Source: Shewanella benthica (GTDB lineage: Bacteria > Pseudomonadota > Gammaproteobacteria > Enterobacterales > Shewanellaceae). From it: 64,000 bases of DNA. The stretch lies in assembly GCA_023284085.1 (NCBI GenBank), contig JAKVHY010000013.1, positions 62,001-126,000 of the forward strand. Reading direction: 5' to 3'. The notes beneath the pieces were generated by a model. It saw nothing but the letters and a program-made list of their open reading frames with translations. It did not search any database and had not been told where the DNA came from. The position numbers and the translations under genes are program-made. Below are positions 35,811 through 44,824 of the stretch, piece by piece. The stretch's first letter is position 1, and each line of letters starts with the position of its first letter.

Positions 35811-36121
35811 ATATCGTATAGCTCGCTAACCACAACGTCTGATACTGTTTGTCCCTTCCAGAATTCAGTGACGGCAGTGCGATCATCTTCGCTGCACTTA
35901 CCAATGAATTGAGTGGCTATAATACCTTCCCACTGCTTATGACCACCGCCGTGAAAGCCTAGTTGACGGGGCTCTATCACCTGATCGATAAACTGATCCA
36001 CGATAGTATCAATGTGCTCCTCGGATACAGACTCATCGAAAGTCCAATTAACATCGAAACCAAACTCTTGAAATTCATCTACGCGTAATTTTTTTCGTAA
36101 ACGACGACTGCGTGTTGCCAT
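35798..36121 (-). CDS. yggL: YggL (DUF469) family protein
   Basis: 107-residue small protein of the YggL 50S-associated family. The basic N-terminus [20 protein letters not shown] is followed by [26 protein letters not shown] and VSELYDIWW at the end. I start at MATRSRR; an upstream GTG would add four residues and overlaps the ribosome-binding site. Overlaps the glutaminase gene by 13 bp. Confidence 0.92.
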   Translation of the reverse strand: MATRSRRLRKKLRVDEFQEFGFDVNWTFDESVSEEHIDTIVDQFIDQVIEPRQLGFHGGGHKQWEGIIATQFIGKCSEDDRTAVTEFWKGQTVSDVVVSELYDIWWS

Positions 36122-36200
36122 GGTAAATCCCACCTTATTTAAATAACCTATAAAAAATAATTTTGTTTACAAGTATCGATTCAATTAACACTCAGCAAAT

Positions 36201-36917
36201 TTAATCGATACGCTCGAACATGATATCCCAGACACCATGGCCTAACCTGTGACCTCTGGCTTCAAACTTAGTCAGAGGACGATGCTCAGGACGCTGAACC
36301 ACATCACCTGTAGTCGATTGGTTTTGATAACCTTCAGCTGCGCCCAAAACCTCGAGCATATGCTCGCTATAGTTTTCCCAATCCGTTGCTAGATGAAAAA
36401 CGCCACCAATTTTTAACGTGCGACGGATCTGCTGCGCAAACTCAGTTTGTACGATACGACGTTTATGATGACGCTTCTTATGCCAAGGATCTGGGAAGAA
36501 AAGCTGCACTCGCGCCAGAGAACCGGCGACAATACTGTTTTCTAATACTTCGATAGCGTCATGGTGGAACACACGAAGATTAGTCACACCAGCTTGTGCG
36601 GCATCGGATAAGCAAGCGCCAACCCCAGGTTTATGAACTTCTATGCCGATAAAATTCAGTTCCGGTGAAGCTTGGGCCATCTCGACAAGAGAAGCGCCCA
36701 TGCCAAACCCTATCTCGAGTACGGTATCGGCCTCTCGGCCAAATATCTGAGCCAGATCAAGAGGCTCTGGCGAATAATCCAGGCCCATTAATGGCCATTG
36801 CTGTTCCATCGCGGCAGCCTGACCTTTAGTCAATCGGCCTTCTCTTAATACAAAGCTTCTTACTTTGCGAAGGTACTTACCTTCTTCATTAAATTCCGCG
36901 GTTGTCACGTCGCTCAT
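36201..36917 (-). CDS. trmB: tRNA (guanine-N7-)-methyltransferase TrmB
   Basis: SAM-dependent enzyme that makes m7G46 in tRNA variable loops. 238 residues. SAM motif [16 protein letters not shown], then the TrmB signature [18 protein letters not shown], and [13 protein letters not shown] start at MSDVTT, which has GAGGGCGAAA just upstream; a longer start at 36959 is less likely. Upstream of yggL on the same strand, divergent from mutY. Confidence 0.95.
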   Translation of the reverse strand: MSDVTTAEFNEEGKYLRKVRSFVLREGRLTKGQAAAMEQQWPLMGLDYSPEPLDLAQIFGREADTVLEIGFGMGASLVEMAQASPELNFIGIEVHKPGVGACLSDAAQAGVTNLRVFHHDAIEVLENSIVAGSLARVQLFFPDPWHKKRHHKRRIVQTEFAQQIRRTLKIGGVFHLATDWENYSEHMLEVLGAAEGYQNQSTTGDVVQRPEHRPLTKFEARGHRLGHGVWDIMFERID

Positions 36918-37213
36918 TTTCGCCCTCTGTCTGGCAGGATTAATAGAAAAGAAAGGCATTATCCAAAGATTGTAAGTCAGTGCAAGCCTTAGTTACTCTT
37001 AATTGGATTAACAACAACTCGGCAAAGTATACCAAGTTTCTCAAAAGCTGCGAATATACTCCGTTTCGGCTTAGCTAAACGAGTGGCTAAATCATCAAGA
37101 CACGACAAACTCGACTTGTTAAAAGGAGCCTTGCTAGATAGACTGCCTGCATAAAAATCGTGTTTCAAACTTCTCTTTTCTTATTTTGATCTCTAATTAA
37201 AGCAATCACCACT

Positions 37214-38299
37214 ATGTCTTCTGTCGCCATCAGCAATACCAGTCACGCCTCTTTTTCTTCCCGTATCATTACTTGGTATGAAAAATGTGGTCGTAAACAC
37301 CTTCCATGGCAACAAGACAAGACGCCCTACAAGGTCTGGGTGTCGGAAATCATGCTCCAGCAAACCCAAGTCAGCACAGTAATCCCCTACTATCTTAAGT
37401 TTATGGAACGCTTTCCCACAATAGACTCACTGGCCGATGCGCCTCAAGATGAAGTGCTGCACTACTGGACTGGCCTCGGCTACTACGCGAGGGCAAGGAA
37501 CTTACATAAGTCGGCTCAACTCATTCGTGATGAGCATGGTTCCCAATTCCCCAAGGATTTTGAAGATGTCCTGTCGCTGCCAGGCATAGGTCGTTCTACT
37601 GCGGGCGCCGTATTATCCTTAGCTCTTGCACAGCACCATGCCATCTTAGACGGTAACGTGAAAAGGGTATTGGCGCGTCATGGAGCCATCGATGGCTGGC
37701 CGGGGAAAAAACAAGTCGAAAACAAGCTTTGGGATCTGACTGAGAAACTGACCCCAGATTTAGATGTTCAAAAATATAATCAGGCTATGATGGATATTGG
37801 CGCCTCAATCTGTTCTCGCTCAAGGCCTGTTTGTAGTGACTGCCCTGTGGCTATCGACTGCCAGGCTCAGCTCACTGGTCGACAATCTGACTATCCTGGG
37901 AAGAAACCTAAAAAGGTGATACCGGAAAAAAATGCCTACATGTTGGTGCTAGCTAAGGGCAATGAAGTCATCTTAGAAAAAAGACCACCAGCAGGGATCT
38001 GGGGGGGGCTGTGGTGCTTCCCGCAATTTTCCACACGAGAAGAACTTGATGAGTACTTGATAACAAAAGGCTTAACCGTTGCCGAAGAGGAAATATTACC
38101 CGGATTTAGACATACATTCAGTCATTTCCATCTAGATATCAGCCCTATACTTGTCTCTGCCGAAGGCTTTAGCGATAACCAGATCATGGAAGATAAGCCT
38201 TCACTCTGGTATAACTTACCCCATCCCCCCAAAGTTGGTTTAGCTGCGGCGACTGAACGTATTCTCGCCAGCTTAAATTCTGTATTAATTAAGGAGTAA
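37214..38299 (+). CDS. mutY: A/G-specific adenine DNA glycosylase MutY
   Basis: Removes adenine mispaired with 8-oxoguanine. 361 residues with HhH-GPD core ([19 protein letters not shown]; the helix-hairpin-helix [16 protein letters not shown] followed by the catalytic Asp region [11 protein letters not shown]). The iron-sulfur ligands are C-x6-C-x2-C-x5-C in [17 protein letters not shown]. The C-terminal NUDIX-like domain recognises 8-oxoG. Stop is 2 bp before yggX. Confidence 0.96.
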   Translation: MSSVAISNTSHASFSSRIITWYEKCGRKHLPWQQDKTPYKVWVSEIMLQQTQVSTVIPYYLKFMERFPTIDSLADAPQDEVLHYWTGLGYYARARNLHKSAQLIRDEHGSQFPKDFEDVLSLPGIGRSTAGAVLSLALAQHHAILDGNVKRVLARHGAIDGWPGKKQVENKLWDLTEKLTPDLDVQKYNQAMMDIGASICSRSRPVCSDCPVAIDCQAQLTGRQSDYPGKKPKKVIPEKNAYMLVLAKGNEVILEKRPPAGIWGGLWCFPQFSTREELDEYLITKGLTVAEEEILPGFRHTFSHFHLDISPILVSAEGFSDNQIMEDKPSLWYNLPHPPKVGLAAATERILASLNSVLIKE

Positions 38300-38301
38300 T
38301 C

Positions 38302-38580
38302 ATGGCTCGCACCGTTAACTGCGTCTATCTGAAAAAAGAATCGGAAGGCCTTGGATTTCAGCTATACCCAGGTGAGCTTGGTAAGCGTATTTTCGATAAT
38401 GTCAGCAAAGAAGCTTGGACACTGTGGCAATCAAAGCAGACCATGCTGATCAATGAAAAGAAATTGAACATGATGAATGTTGACGACCGTAAGTTTCTTG
38501 AAGAGCAGATGATCAACTTCTTGTTTGAAGGTAAAGACGTAGAGATTGAAGGTTACGTACCTGAAAAAGACGACGAATAA
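38302..38580 (+). CDS. yggX: YggX, probable Fe(2+)-trafficking protein
   Basis: 92-residue protein that protects iron-sulfur clusters from oxidative damage. [20 protein letters not shown] with the reactive Cys7, [13 protein letters not shown], and an acidic C-terminus. AAGGAG lies before the ATG. Co-transcribed with mutY, whose iron-sulfur cluster it may help maintain. Confidence 0.95.
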   Translation: MARTVNCVYLKKESEGLGFQLYPGELGKRIFDNVSKEAWTLWQSKQTMLINEKKLNMMNVDDRKFLEEQMINFLFEGKDVEIEGYVPEKDDE

Positions 38581-38586
38581 ACACCG

Positions 38587-38610
38587 AAAAAGCGCCGTAA
38601 GGCGCTTTTT
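38587..38610. terminator. Bidirectional terminator between yggX and yceI
   Basis: AAAAAGCGCC-GTAA-GGCGCTTTTT, ten-base stem including A/T runs, between convergent genes. Confidence 0.92.
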
Positions 38611-38633
38611 GTTTACTGATTATAAAAGAACGA

Positions 38634-39224
38634 TTACTGCCTGATACCTTCAACAACAATTGCTAGCTGAACATGGGATGATGCAGGACCCAAGTCCATC
38701 TTTATATTGTAATCTTTCAAAGCAAACTCAGTGCTACCAGTAAAACCGGCACGATAGCCGCCCCAAGGGTCTTGCCCTTCACCAATCGTCTTTGCTTGTA
38801 TTGTCATAGACTTAGTCACACCATTAAGAGTAAAATCACCGTTCAGCAAGAAGTTCCCATCTCCTTTATCGACAATAGAACTCGACTTAAAGCTTGCCTC
38901 CGGAAACTTGGCGGTATTTAAAAAATCAGGGCTACGCAGATGCTTATCTCGCTCAGCATGATTAGAATCTAGACTGGCAGTCTTAATCGTCACATTCACA
39001 TGACCATCGGCTAGCTTATTGCCATCAAAACTGAAATCGCCTTCAAATTCATTGAAACGCCCCACCACGAAGCTATAACCAAGGTGACTCACCTTAAAGT
39101 CTATTGAAGCATGTGCCCCCTTTGTGTCAATGACGTAATCGGTGGCCGATACAGCGCCACTCAAGAGTAAAGAGCCTGCCAATGCAGTGGTTAAAAGCGC
39201 TCTTGATAATATTGTCTTTTTCAT
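38634..39224 (-). CDS. yceI: YceI-family periplasmic protein
   Basis: 196 residues with signal peptide. Lipocalin-like YceI fold: [28 protein letters not shown], then [20 protein letters not shown] and the closing [16 protein letters not shown]. YceI proteins bind isoprenoid-type lipids. Encoded next to a cytochrome b561, the conserved yceJ-yceI pairing. Confidence 0.93.
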   Translation of the reverse strand: MKKTILSRALLTTALAGSLLLSGAVSATDYVIDTKGAHASIDFKVSHLGYSFVVGRFNEFEGDFSFDGNKLADGHVNVTIKTASLDSNHAERDKHLRSPDFLNTAKFPEASFKSSSIVDKGDGNFLLNGDFTLNGVTKSMTIQAKTIGEGQDPWGGYRAGFTGSTEFALKDYNIKMDLGPASSHVQLAIVVEGIRQ

Positions 39225-39314
39225 AAATCTATCTTCCTTTTATCTGTTTCTAATCTTTTATTTATAAGATTGTGTTTATAAATTTTCAATTTAAAAGAAG
39301 CTGTTTATCAGCTT

Positions 39315-39863
39315 CTATTTTAAAATCGTGATCATTCTTACCAGGGTTGAATCTTTATCAAAAAAGTGGTGTTTAAATGCACCTAACATGTGTATGACGA
39401 CGAGTCCGATCAAACTGTATGCGGCAAACTGATGAAATAAACCGGCAATATCGGCCTGACTATCGAACAACTCACCGATTCCAGGAACTTCAAACAGATT
39501 AAAAACAGCTATCCCTCGTCCGTCAGCTGTAGAGATCAGATATCCACTACACATGATCAAAATCAGTAGTAAGTAGATAGCGCCATGGGCCAGGTGCCCA
39601 GCTTTAACTTCCCAACGTTTATGTTCGGTTAATGGTGCTGGCTTAGGATTAGCAAACTTCCAGGCAATTCTTACCATAGTTAAGACAAACAATATTATGC
39701 CGACACTTTTATGTAGATCGGGCGCTGTCTTATACCAGCTACTGTAATAGGTTAATTCAACCATCCATACCCCAGCAGCAAACAGGCCTATAACAGCTAT
39801 TGCCGATACCCAATGAACCAATATCGCTATGGCCCCATAGGATTTTTCTGTATTACGAAACAT
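39315..39863 (-). CDS. yceJ: Cytochrome b561 family protein (YceJ-like)
   Basis: 182-residue inner-membrane di-heme cytochrome with four helices. Heme-ligand histidines sit in LVHWVSAIAV (helix 1), DLHKSVG, HLAHGAIYLLL (helix 3) and LVVIHMLGAFKHHFF (helix 4). Probably transfers electrons to quinone or a periplasmic partner. Upstream of yceI with 90 bp spacing on the same strand. Confidence 0.92.
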   Translation of the reverse strand: MFRNTEKSYGAIAILVHWVSAIAVIGLFAAGVWMVELTYYSSWYKTAPDLHKSVGIILFVLTMVRIAWKFANPKPAPLTEHKRWEVKAGHLAHGAIYLLLILIMCSGYLISTADGRGIAVFNLFEVPGIGELFDSQADIAGLFHQFAAYSLIGLVVIHMLGAFKHHFFDKDSTLVRMITILK

Positions 39864-40315
39864 GACAGACCTTATGATTAACTGCTGATTAACTTATGAC
39901 TCACATAATACGTTCTATTTTTAAAACTAAAATCTCTAAAAATAGGCTCTATGATTCTATTTTTTAGAACCTTATCTCTATTTTGCTCTTTATTAAGTCA
40001 TTTAAACCTTATAGAGACCAATCAATAATGGTAATCATTTGTAAATGAATCTTATTTTAGAGGGGTGAGAGCGTGTTCTGTGGGGCCTTAGGGAAATTCA
40101 GAGCGTGAAATAGAAATAGAAACTGCAGAGTGAAGAAATTAAGACCTGGTTTGCACACTAACTAACCGAACGGTAGGTTTATGACAAAATAGCACTTGCA
40201 GGCAGAAAGGCTGCGCTATAAGATACGCCCACTTCAAACGAACCAGGCATAACAACCTGATTTAGACTCACGTTTAAAACTCATTTGAAGTAGATGACTA
40301 ACACTTAGTTTAGTT
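39864..40315. other. Intergenic region between cytochrome b561 and the first tRNA
   Basis: Contains the presumed b561 promoter on the left, a loose Fur-like stretch AATAATGGTAATCATTT near 40027, and the first tRNA promoter at 40196-40224. No protein gene seen. Confidence 0.5.
40196..40224 (+). promoter_or_regulatory. tRNA promoter A with GC-rich discriminator
   Basis: TTGCAG (40196-40201), 17-bp spacer, TAAGAT (40219-40224), then ACGCCCAC, a GC-rich discriminator typical of stringently controlled stable-RNA promoters. Confidence 0.65.
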
Positions 40316-40391
40316 GCCCGAATAGCTCAGTCGGTAGAGCAGAGGATTGAAAATCCTCGTGTCCCTGGTTCGATTCCGGGTTCGGGCACCA
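40316..40391 (+). tRNA. tRNA-Phe (GAA), copy A
   Basis: 76 nt with encoded CCA. Acceptor stem GCCCGAA/TTCGGGC, D-arm AGCTCAGTCGGTAGAGC, anticodon loop GATTGAAAATC with GAA, T-arm CTGGTTCGATTCCGG. Identical to the copy at 41745. Confidence 0.98.
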
Positions 40392-40427
40392 ACATTATAT
40401 TAATAGTCCATGACTGTTAAAGTATAA

Positions 40428-40493
40428 GCCGGCATAGCTCGTTATTAGAGTTGTGACTGGTAATCAAATAGATTGCTCCCGAGTTTATCTATT
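40428..40493 (+). pseudogene. tRNA-Thr pseudogene P1 (5' two-thirds, decayed)
   Basis: GCCGGCATAGCTCGTTATTA then GTGACTGGTAATCA and CCCGAGTT align with tRNA-Thr, but the D-arm is broken and the acceptor 3' strand is missing. An almost identical copy lies 1429 bp downstream at 41857. Confidence 0.75.
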
Positions 40494-40506
40494 GATGAGA
40501 AAATAC

Positions 40507-40582
<76 letters not shown>

Positions 40583-40590
40583 TACAATAG

Positions 40591-40620
40591 AAAAACCTCG
40601 ACAATGTTCGAGGTTTTTTT
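40591..40620 (+). terminator. Terminator after tRNA-Thr copy A
   Basis: AAAAACCTCGA-CAATGT-TCGAGGTTTTT followed by more T. Close relatives of this hairpin follow the interrupted tRNA-Thr copies R2a and R2b. Confidence 0.93.
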
Positions 40621-40645
40621 ATGCCTGCAGTTTATGACTCTGTAG

Positions 40646-40768
40646 AATGAATCAGTAGGTTACTTCCACCGGAGCTTCGACTCTTGGTGCCGGCACCATC
40701 TTCACTCTTTAATCAAAAGTGAAGAACAAGCAAGCCACTTTAATTAGTGGCTTTTTTGTGTCTGTAAT
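40646..40768 (+). repeat. tRNA-Thr 3'-half repeat R1a with terminator-like hairpin
   Basis: ATCAGTAGGT, a short foreign insert TACTTCCACCGGAGC, then TTCGACTCTTGGTGCCGGCA and CCA: the 3' half of tRNA-Thr. It continues with TTCACTCTTT/AAAAGTGAA and AAGCCACT/AGTGGCTT hairpins and a T-run. Nearly identical units occur at 40976 and 41116. Confidence 0.93.
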
Positions 40769-40788
40769 TACCCCAGGTAAAAGCTCAA

Positions 40789-40900
40789 GCCGGCATAGTT
40801 TAGTTGGTAGAGCAAGTGACTTACTCGCTAAATCTCAGCAATATACGAGCAGCAGTAGGTCCCCTTCTTTCATAAATAGCCGACTCTTGGTGCCGTCACC
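40789..40900 (+). pseudogene. Interrupted tRNA-Thr copy R2a
   Basis: Begins GCCGGCATAG and ends GGTGCCGTCACC. The anticodon loop carries about 28 extra bases bounded by CTCG ... CGAG, and the T-arm has a second insertion. An AAGCCTCGA...TCGGGGCTTTTTT hairpin follows. Confidence 0.85.
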
Positions 40901-40975
40901 TCCTCTTATAATAAAGAGCAAAAGCCTCGACATTGTTCGGGGCTTTTTTATGTCTAAAATTTGTGACTCTGTCGG

Positions 40976-41097
40976 ATGAATCAGTAGGTTACTTCCACCG
41001 GAGCTTCGACTCTTGGTGCCGGCACCATCTTCACTCTTTAATCAAAAGTGAAGAACAAGCAAGCCACTTTAATTAGTGGCTTTTTTGTATCTGTAAT
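40976..41097 (+). repeat. tRNA-Thr 3'-half repeat R1b
   Basis: Near-identical to R1a, including both hairpins. Confidence 0.93.
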
Positions 41098-41115
41098 TTG
41101 AGCCCTATTAGCTAA

Positions 41116-41238
41116 AATGAATCAGTAGGTTACTTCCACCGGAGCTTCGACTCTTGGTGCCGGCACCATCTTCACTCTTTAATCAAAAGTGAAGAACAAG
41201 CAAGCCACTTTAATTAGTGGATTTTTTGTGTCTGAAAT
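41116..41238 (+). repeat. tRNA-Thr 3'-half repeat R1c
   Basis: Near-identical to R1a and R1b; the terminator stem has a single change (GTGGATTTTTT). Confidence 0.93.
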
Positions 41239-41256
41239 CCCCTAATAAAAGTTCAA

Positions 41257-41369
41257 GCCAGCATAGCTTAGTTGGTAGAGCAAGTGACTTACTCGCTAAC
41301 TCTCAGCAATATACGAGCATCAGTAGGTCCCCTTCTTCCATAAGTAGCCTACTCTTGGTGCCGGCACCA
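41257..41369 (+). pseudogene. Interrupted tRNA-Thr copy R2b
   Basis: 113 nt from GCCAGCATAG to GGTGCCGGCACCA. Both ends of the tRNA, D-arm and CCA are intact, but the anticodon loop and T-arm contain the same insertions as R2a. AAGCCTCGA...TCGAGGTTTTTTT follows. Confidence 0.85.
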
Positions 41370-41455
41370 CCTCTTATAATAAAGAGCAAAAAGCCTCGAC
41401 ATTGTTCGAGGTTTTTTTATGTCTGAAATTTGTGAATAGATAAGTTAAACAGCAA

Positions 41456-41506
41456 GCCGGCATAGCTTAGTTGGTAGAGCAACTGACTTACTAACTCTAA
41501 GAGCAG
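41456..41506 (+). pseudogene. tRNA-Thr 5' stub R2c
   Basis: GCCGGCATAGCTTAGTTGGT and AGAGCAACTGACTTACTAAC, then unrelated sequence. Only the 5' half of the tRNA is present. Confidence 0.8.
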
Positions 41507-41622
41507 TCCCTTCCGTGAGCTTCCTAGAGAAGGGGAATCGCTTTGCTCAGTCTAAAACTCAGCTCTCAACAAGATTGATTGTTCAGTTTTTGACAGCTTG
41601 AACTTGTTTCGCAAAAAACTGC

Positions 41623-41651
41623 TTGCACAGCCTATAACATCGCTATATTAT
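41623..41651 (+). promoter_or_regulatory. tRNA promoter B with GC-rich discriminator
   Basis: TTGCAC (41623-41628), 17-bp spacer, TATTAT (41646-41651), then ACGCGCAC. Its sequence differs from promoter A although the transcribed parts are almost identical. Confidence 0.7.
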
Positions 41652-41744
41652 ACGCGCACTCCAAACGAGACAGGACTTTAAACTCCTTATTTAAACCTTG
41701 GTTTAAAACTCATTTGAAGTAGATGACTAACGCTTAGTTTAGTT

Positions 41745-41820
41745 GCCCGAATAGCTCAGTCGGTAGAGCAGAGGATTGAAAATCCTCGTGTCCCTGGTTC
41801 GATTCCGGGTTCGGGCACCA
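41745..41820 (+). tRNA. tRNA-Phe (GAA), copy B
   Basis: Identical to copy A at an offset of 1429 bp; anticodon GAA, CCA encoded. Confidence 0.98.
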
Positions 41821-41856
41821 ACATTATATTAATAGTCCATGACTGTTAAAGAATAA

Positions 41857-41922
41857 GCCGGCATAGCTCGTTATTAGAGTTGTGACTGGTAATCAAGTAG
41901 ATTGCTCCCGAGTTTATCTATT
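41857..41922 (+). pseudogene. tRNA-Thr pseudogene P2
   Basis: Copy of P1 at the same 1429-bp offset, differing by single bases (CAAGTAG for CAAATAG). Confidence 0.75.
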
Positions 41923-41935
41923 GATGAGAAAATAC

Positions 41936-42011
<76 letters not shown>

Positions 42012-42019
42012 TATAATGA

Positions 42020-42047
42020 AAAAGCCACTCTTTTGAGTGGCTTTTTT
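42020..42047 (+). terminator. Terminator after tRNA-Thr copy B
   Basis: Eleven-base stem AAAAGCCACTC / GAGTGGCTTTT with TTTT loop and a T-run. Confidence 0.93.
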
Positions 42048-42084
42048 ATGCCTGAAATTTGTGAATTGATAAGTTAAACAGCAA

Positions 42085-42160
42085 GCCGGCATAGCTTAGT
42101 TGGTAGAGCAAGTGACTGACTCGCTAACTCTCAGCAATATACCAGCAGCAGCAGTAGCTC
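42085..42160 (+). pseudogene. tRNA-Thr 5' stub R2d
   Basis: GCCGGCATAGCTTAGTTGGT, then AGTGACTGACTCGCTAACTC and the same loop insertion as R2a/R2b. The 3' half is lost after CAGCAGTAG. Confidence 0.8.
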
Positions 42161-42437
42161 CCCCAGCTCTACAGAGAGTCCATGCCTATCCTTTGCCAGC
42201 CAAACGCTATCAATATCTCCCTACTCTTATTTTAGGGGCTCACGTCGGACCGAGGTGGACAACATAAGGGGTTAACTGGAGGAACTACTTTAGATAAAGC
42301 ATCAATGAGCCATTGAACCTGGTCTCGAAACCTAAAAAAGTAGTCCGACGACAATTGCCATCGGAATATAATTACTGCGGTTATTTTCACTTTTAGCCAG
42401 AAACTGGTTTCTGGCTAAAACCGTCAAGTTATATTAG
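42161..42437. other. Gap between the tRNA array and nagX
   Basis: No gene seen. Contains a long-distance inverted pair GTCGGAC (about 42245) / GTCCGAC (about 42342) and the nagX terminator. Confidence 0.4.
42391..42420 (-). terminator. Terminator of the nagK-nagA-nagX operon
   Basis: TTTTAGCCAGAAAC-TG-GTTTCTGGCTAAAA, 14-base inverted repeat 18 bp past the nagX stop codon. Confidence 0.75.
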
Positions 42438-43574
42438 TTAAACCTTAATGAAAATGTCTCGTTTATACATCCAATACAGTAGCAACCACTGTACGAACAG
42501 CAGAGCAATGACACCAATTAAGGGTTGAGCAGCAACCGGGAAGGAAGTAACCACACCGCCGAACAGGCTCTGGGCCGTGTATTTCCAGTTAACTAAACTA
42601 GATGCCAAATAGATGATGATGGCATTACAGCCGATAACCACGAATGGAAACGCTATTTTTTGCCATTTAAGCACATCAACCAGGGCGTAAAAAACGGCTA
42701 ACAATATGATGCTCCACCCTGTGGTAACTAGCGCGAAGGAACTGGTCCAGAGATCTTTATTCACAGGAATAACCAGATCGACCAACCAGCCTAAGGCTAA
42801 AGTAAAAGCACCGGCAAGTAGCAAATAAGCCACTTTAGTCCACTCACCTTTCTTGTGTTCCTTAACGATAAAGTGGCCAACAAATACTCCGGCCATGGCA
42901 TTGGCGATAGCTGGGATGGTTGACAGGACCCCTTCCGGATCTAAAGGTCTATTCTGATAAGAGATCCCAGGTAAGAAGTGTGTGTCAACATAAGCGTTGA
43001 TCGTCCCTTGTGGGGTAAACACCCCCGCTGTCCCACCAGGAAATGGCATAAATAACTGCAACAGGCCATAAGCTATCACTATCCCTAAAGTAACAAAAAT
43101 CTGGGTTCTTAAGCTGGTATGCCAAACTAACATGGCAGCAAAAAACCAAGCGAATGCAATACGACCTAAAACACTGGCGTATCTCACTTCATCTATGGCT
43201 ACTGGCGCACCGGTCCCCCAGCCATGGTTATAGAGCACACCAAAGAAGAGTAACAAGAAGAGTCGTTTCACTGAATGCGTATAGAGTGGCATTCTCTGGG
43301 CAATTGGTAGCTTGTCTAAGCGTTTAGGAGATAAGCCAAGCGCAACACCTGAGAGAAAGATAAATAGAGGGAATATCAGATCGTAGAAAGTAAAACCATT
43401 CCATTGGCTATGATGCATCTGAGCATCTGCCCATTTCCATCCTTGCCAGCTGCTCCAGGTCAACAAACCGGCAAAGAGGGCCTCACCGCCTAAAATCCAG
43501 AACATATCGAAGCCCCTTAGAGCATCGAGCGACATCAACCTGCGTTTAGGTACCTTAGCAAGACTCGCTTCCAT
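42438..43574 (-). CDS. nagX: NagX, putative membrane acyltransferase/transporter of GlcNAc pathway
   Basis: 378-residue inner-membrane protein with ~10 helices, related to heparan-alpha-glucosaminide N-acetyltransferase (DUF1624/DUF5009). N-terminal RLMSLDALRGFDMFWILGGE is the family signature, with PLFIFLSGVALGLSPKRL next. In Shewanella it belongs to the GlcNAc utilisation regulon; whether it acts as an acetyltransferase or permease is not settled. Third gene of nagK-nagA-nagX, 117 bp after nagA. Confidence 0.9.
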   Translation of the reverse strand: MEASLAKVPKRRLMSLDALRGFDMFWILGGEALFAGLLTWSSWQGWKWADAQMHHSQWNGFTFYDLIFPLFIFLSGVALGLSPKRLDKLPIAQRMPLYTHSVKRLFLLLFFGVLYNHGWGTGAPVAIDEVRYASVLGRIAFAWFFAAMLVWHTSLRTQIFVTLGIVIAYGLLQLFMPFPGGTAGVFTPQGTINAYVDTHFLPGISYQNRPLDPEGVLSTIPAIANAMAGVFVGHFIVKEHKKGEWTKVAYLLLAGAFTLALGWLVDLVIPVNKDLWTSSFALVTTGWSIILLAVFYALVDVLKWQKIAFPFVVIGCNAIIIYLASSLVNWKYTAQSLFGGVVTSFPVAAQPLIGVIALLFVQWLLLYWMYKRDIFIKV

Positions 43575-43690
43575 TACGATTTCCCTATATTTTATCGTTT
43601 ATTATTTATATTTTTATTATGCTTTTATAGACAAACTCTAGATAACATAAAGCCCCAGACCTATGACTAGGGCTTTATCAATTGGTAATG

Positions 43691-44824
43691 CTAGGCCTTA
43701 AAGACAGATGTGCCGCCTATCAGTGTCTGCTGTACGTTCAGCTCATCGTTTAGCAATACTAAATCTGCTCGACTGCCTACACTTATTTGTCCCTGCCTTT
43801 TGGCTAAACCTAAGTACTCAGCTGGGTATAAAGATCCCATACGAATAGCTTCATCCAAAGGTAAGCCTAACATATTGACCGTGTTTCTAATCGCACCCGC
43901 CATGTCTAATACACAGCCGGCAAGCTCACCAGTCACGGCATTCAACCTATCACCCTGGCGTATGACCTGAGTGCCAAAGAGTTCGAAACTTGCTTCCTCG
44001 TCGAGACCTACAGGTGGCATAGCGTCTGTGACTAACATCACCTTGCCTCTTGGCTTAGCGTAAATTACCACTCTAGCCGCGGCAGCATGCACATGGTGGC
44101 CATCGACGATGAGCCCACACCAGGCATCTCGGCTCTCGATTGCCGCGCCGACCATACCCGGCTCACGAGAACCGAAGGGGGACATGGCATTAAAGAGATG
44201 GGTGAAGCCTGTGGCACCAGCCTCTAATGCCGCGACTACCGTTTCATAATCGGCATTAGAATGACCCAGGCAGACTCTCACATCGGCAGCTATTAAGGCT
44301 CTAATTACATCCAGCGACACATTTTCAGGCGCTAAGGTAACGATTTTGATCCCCAGATCGTTACGACTGAATATCTCTAACTCAGCATCAGAAATTCGAC
44401 GAATATGAGACTCTGGATGGACGCCCTTTTTCGGAACAGACAGATGTGGACCTTCAAAATGCACACCTAAAACCCCAGCACTTCCTTTAACCAATGAAGC
44501 AGCAACTGCATCGGCCGCTCGGCTCATGACATCGACATCATCAGTAATTAATGTGGGTAAGAAGCCTGTGGTACCAAATTTTGCATGCGCGCTGCCGATA
44601 GTCTCGATGCATTCAACTGAGGGGTCGCCGTTAAATAATGCACCGCCGCCGCCATTCACCTGTATATCGATAAATCCTGGGACCAAGGTCCCATCGACCT
44701 TGATTTCTTTTGATCCAGCGACAGTATCCAAGGCAAGAACATGACCATCTTCTATAGTGATGGGCAGATCATTATGAAACTGCTCACCATCGAATACGCG
44801 CTTAGCTATTATTGTCTGCTTCAT
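43691..44824 (-). CDS. nagA: N-acetylglucosamine-6-phosphate deacetylase
   Basis: Amidohydrolase that converts GlcNAc-6-P to glucosamine-6-P. 377 residues. GFIDIQVNGGGG, the metal-binding glutamate in VHFEGPHLSVPKKGVH, histidines in CLGHSNADYE and FTHLFNAMSPFG, and the catalytic Asp in VTDAMPPVG. Overlaps the end of nagK by ATGA, so the two are coupled. Confidence 0.96.
   Translation of the reverse strand: MKQTIIAKRVFDGEQFHNDLPITIEDGHVLALDTVAGSKEIKVDGTLVPGFIDIQVNGGGGALFNGDPSVECIETIGSAHAKFGTTGFLPTLITDDVDVMSRAADAVAASLVKGSAGVLGVHFEGPHLSVPKKGVHPESHIRRISDAELEIFSRNDLGIKIVTLAPENVSLDVIRALIAADVRVCLGHSNADYETVVAALEAGATGFTHLFNAMSPFGSREPGMVGAAIESRDAWCGLIVDGHHVHAAAARVVIYAKPRGKVMLVTDAMPPVGLDEEASFELFGTQVIRQGDRLNAVTGELAGCVLDMAGAIRNTVNMLGLPLDEAIRMGSLYPAEYLGLAKRQGQISVGSRADLVLLNDELNVQQTLIGGTSVFKA

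Noticed and set aside
40025..40043. Fur box upstream of cytochrome b561 (AATAATGGTAATCATTT)
   Set aside because: Only about 14 of 19 consensus positions match and it lies ~160 bp from the start codon.
40719..41426. Ser-rich plus-strand ORFs inside the tRNA repeats
   Set aside because: They are translations of the repeated tRNA-Thr fragments and hairpins, not protein genes.
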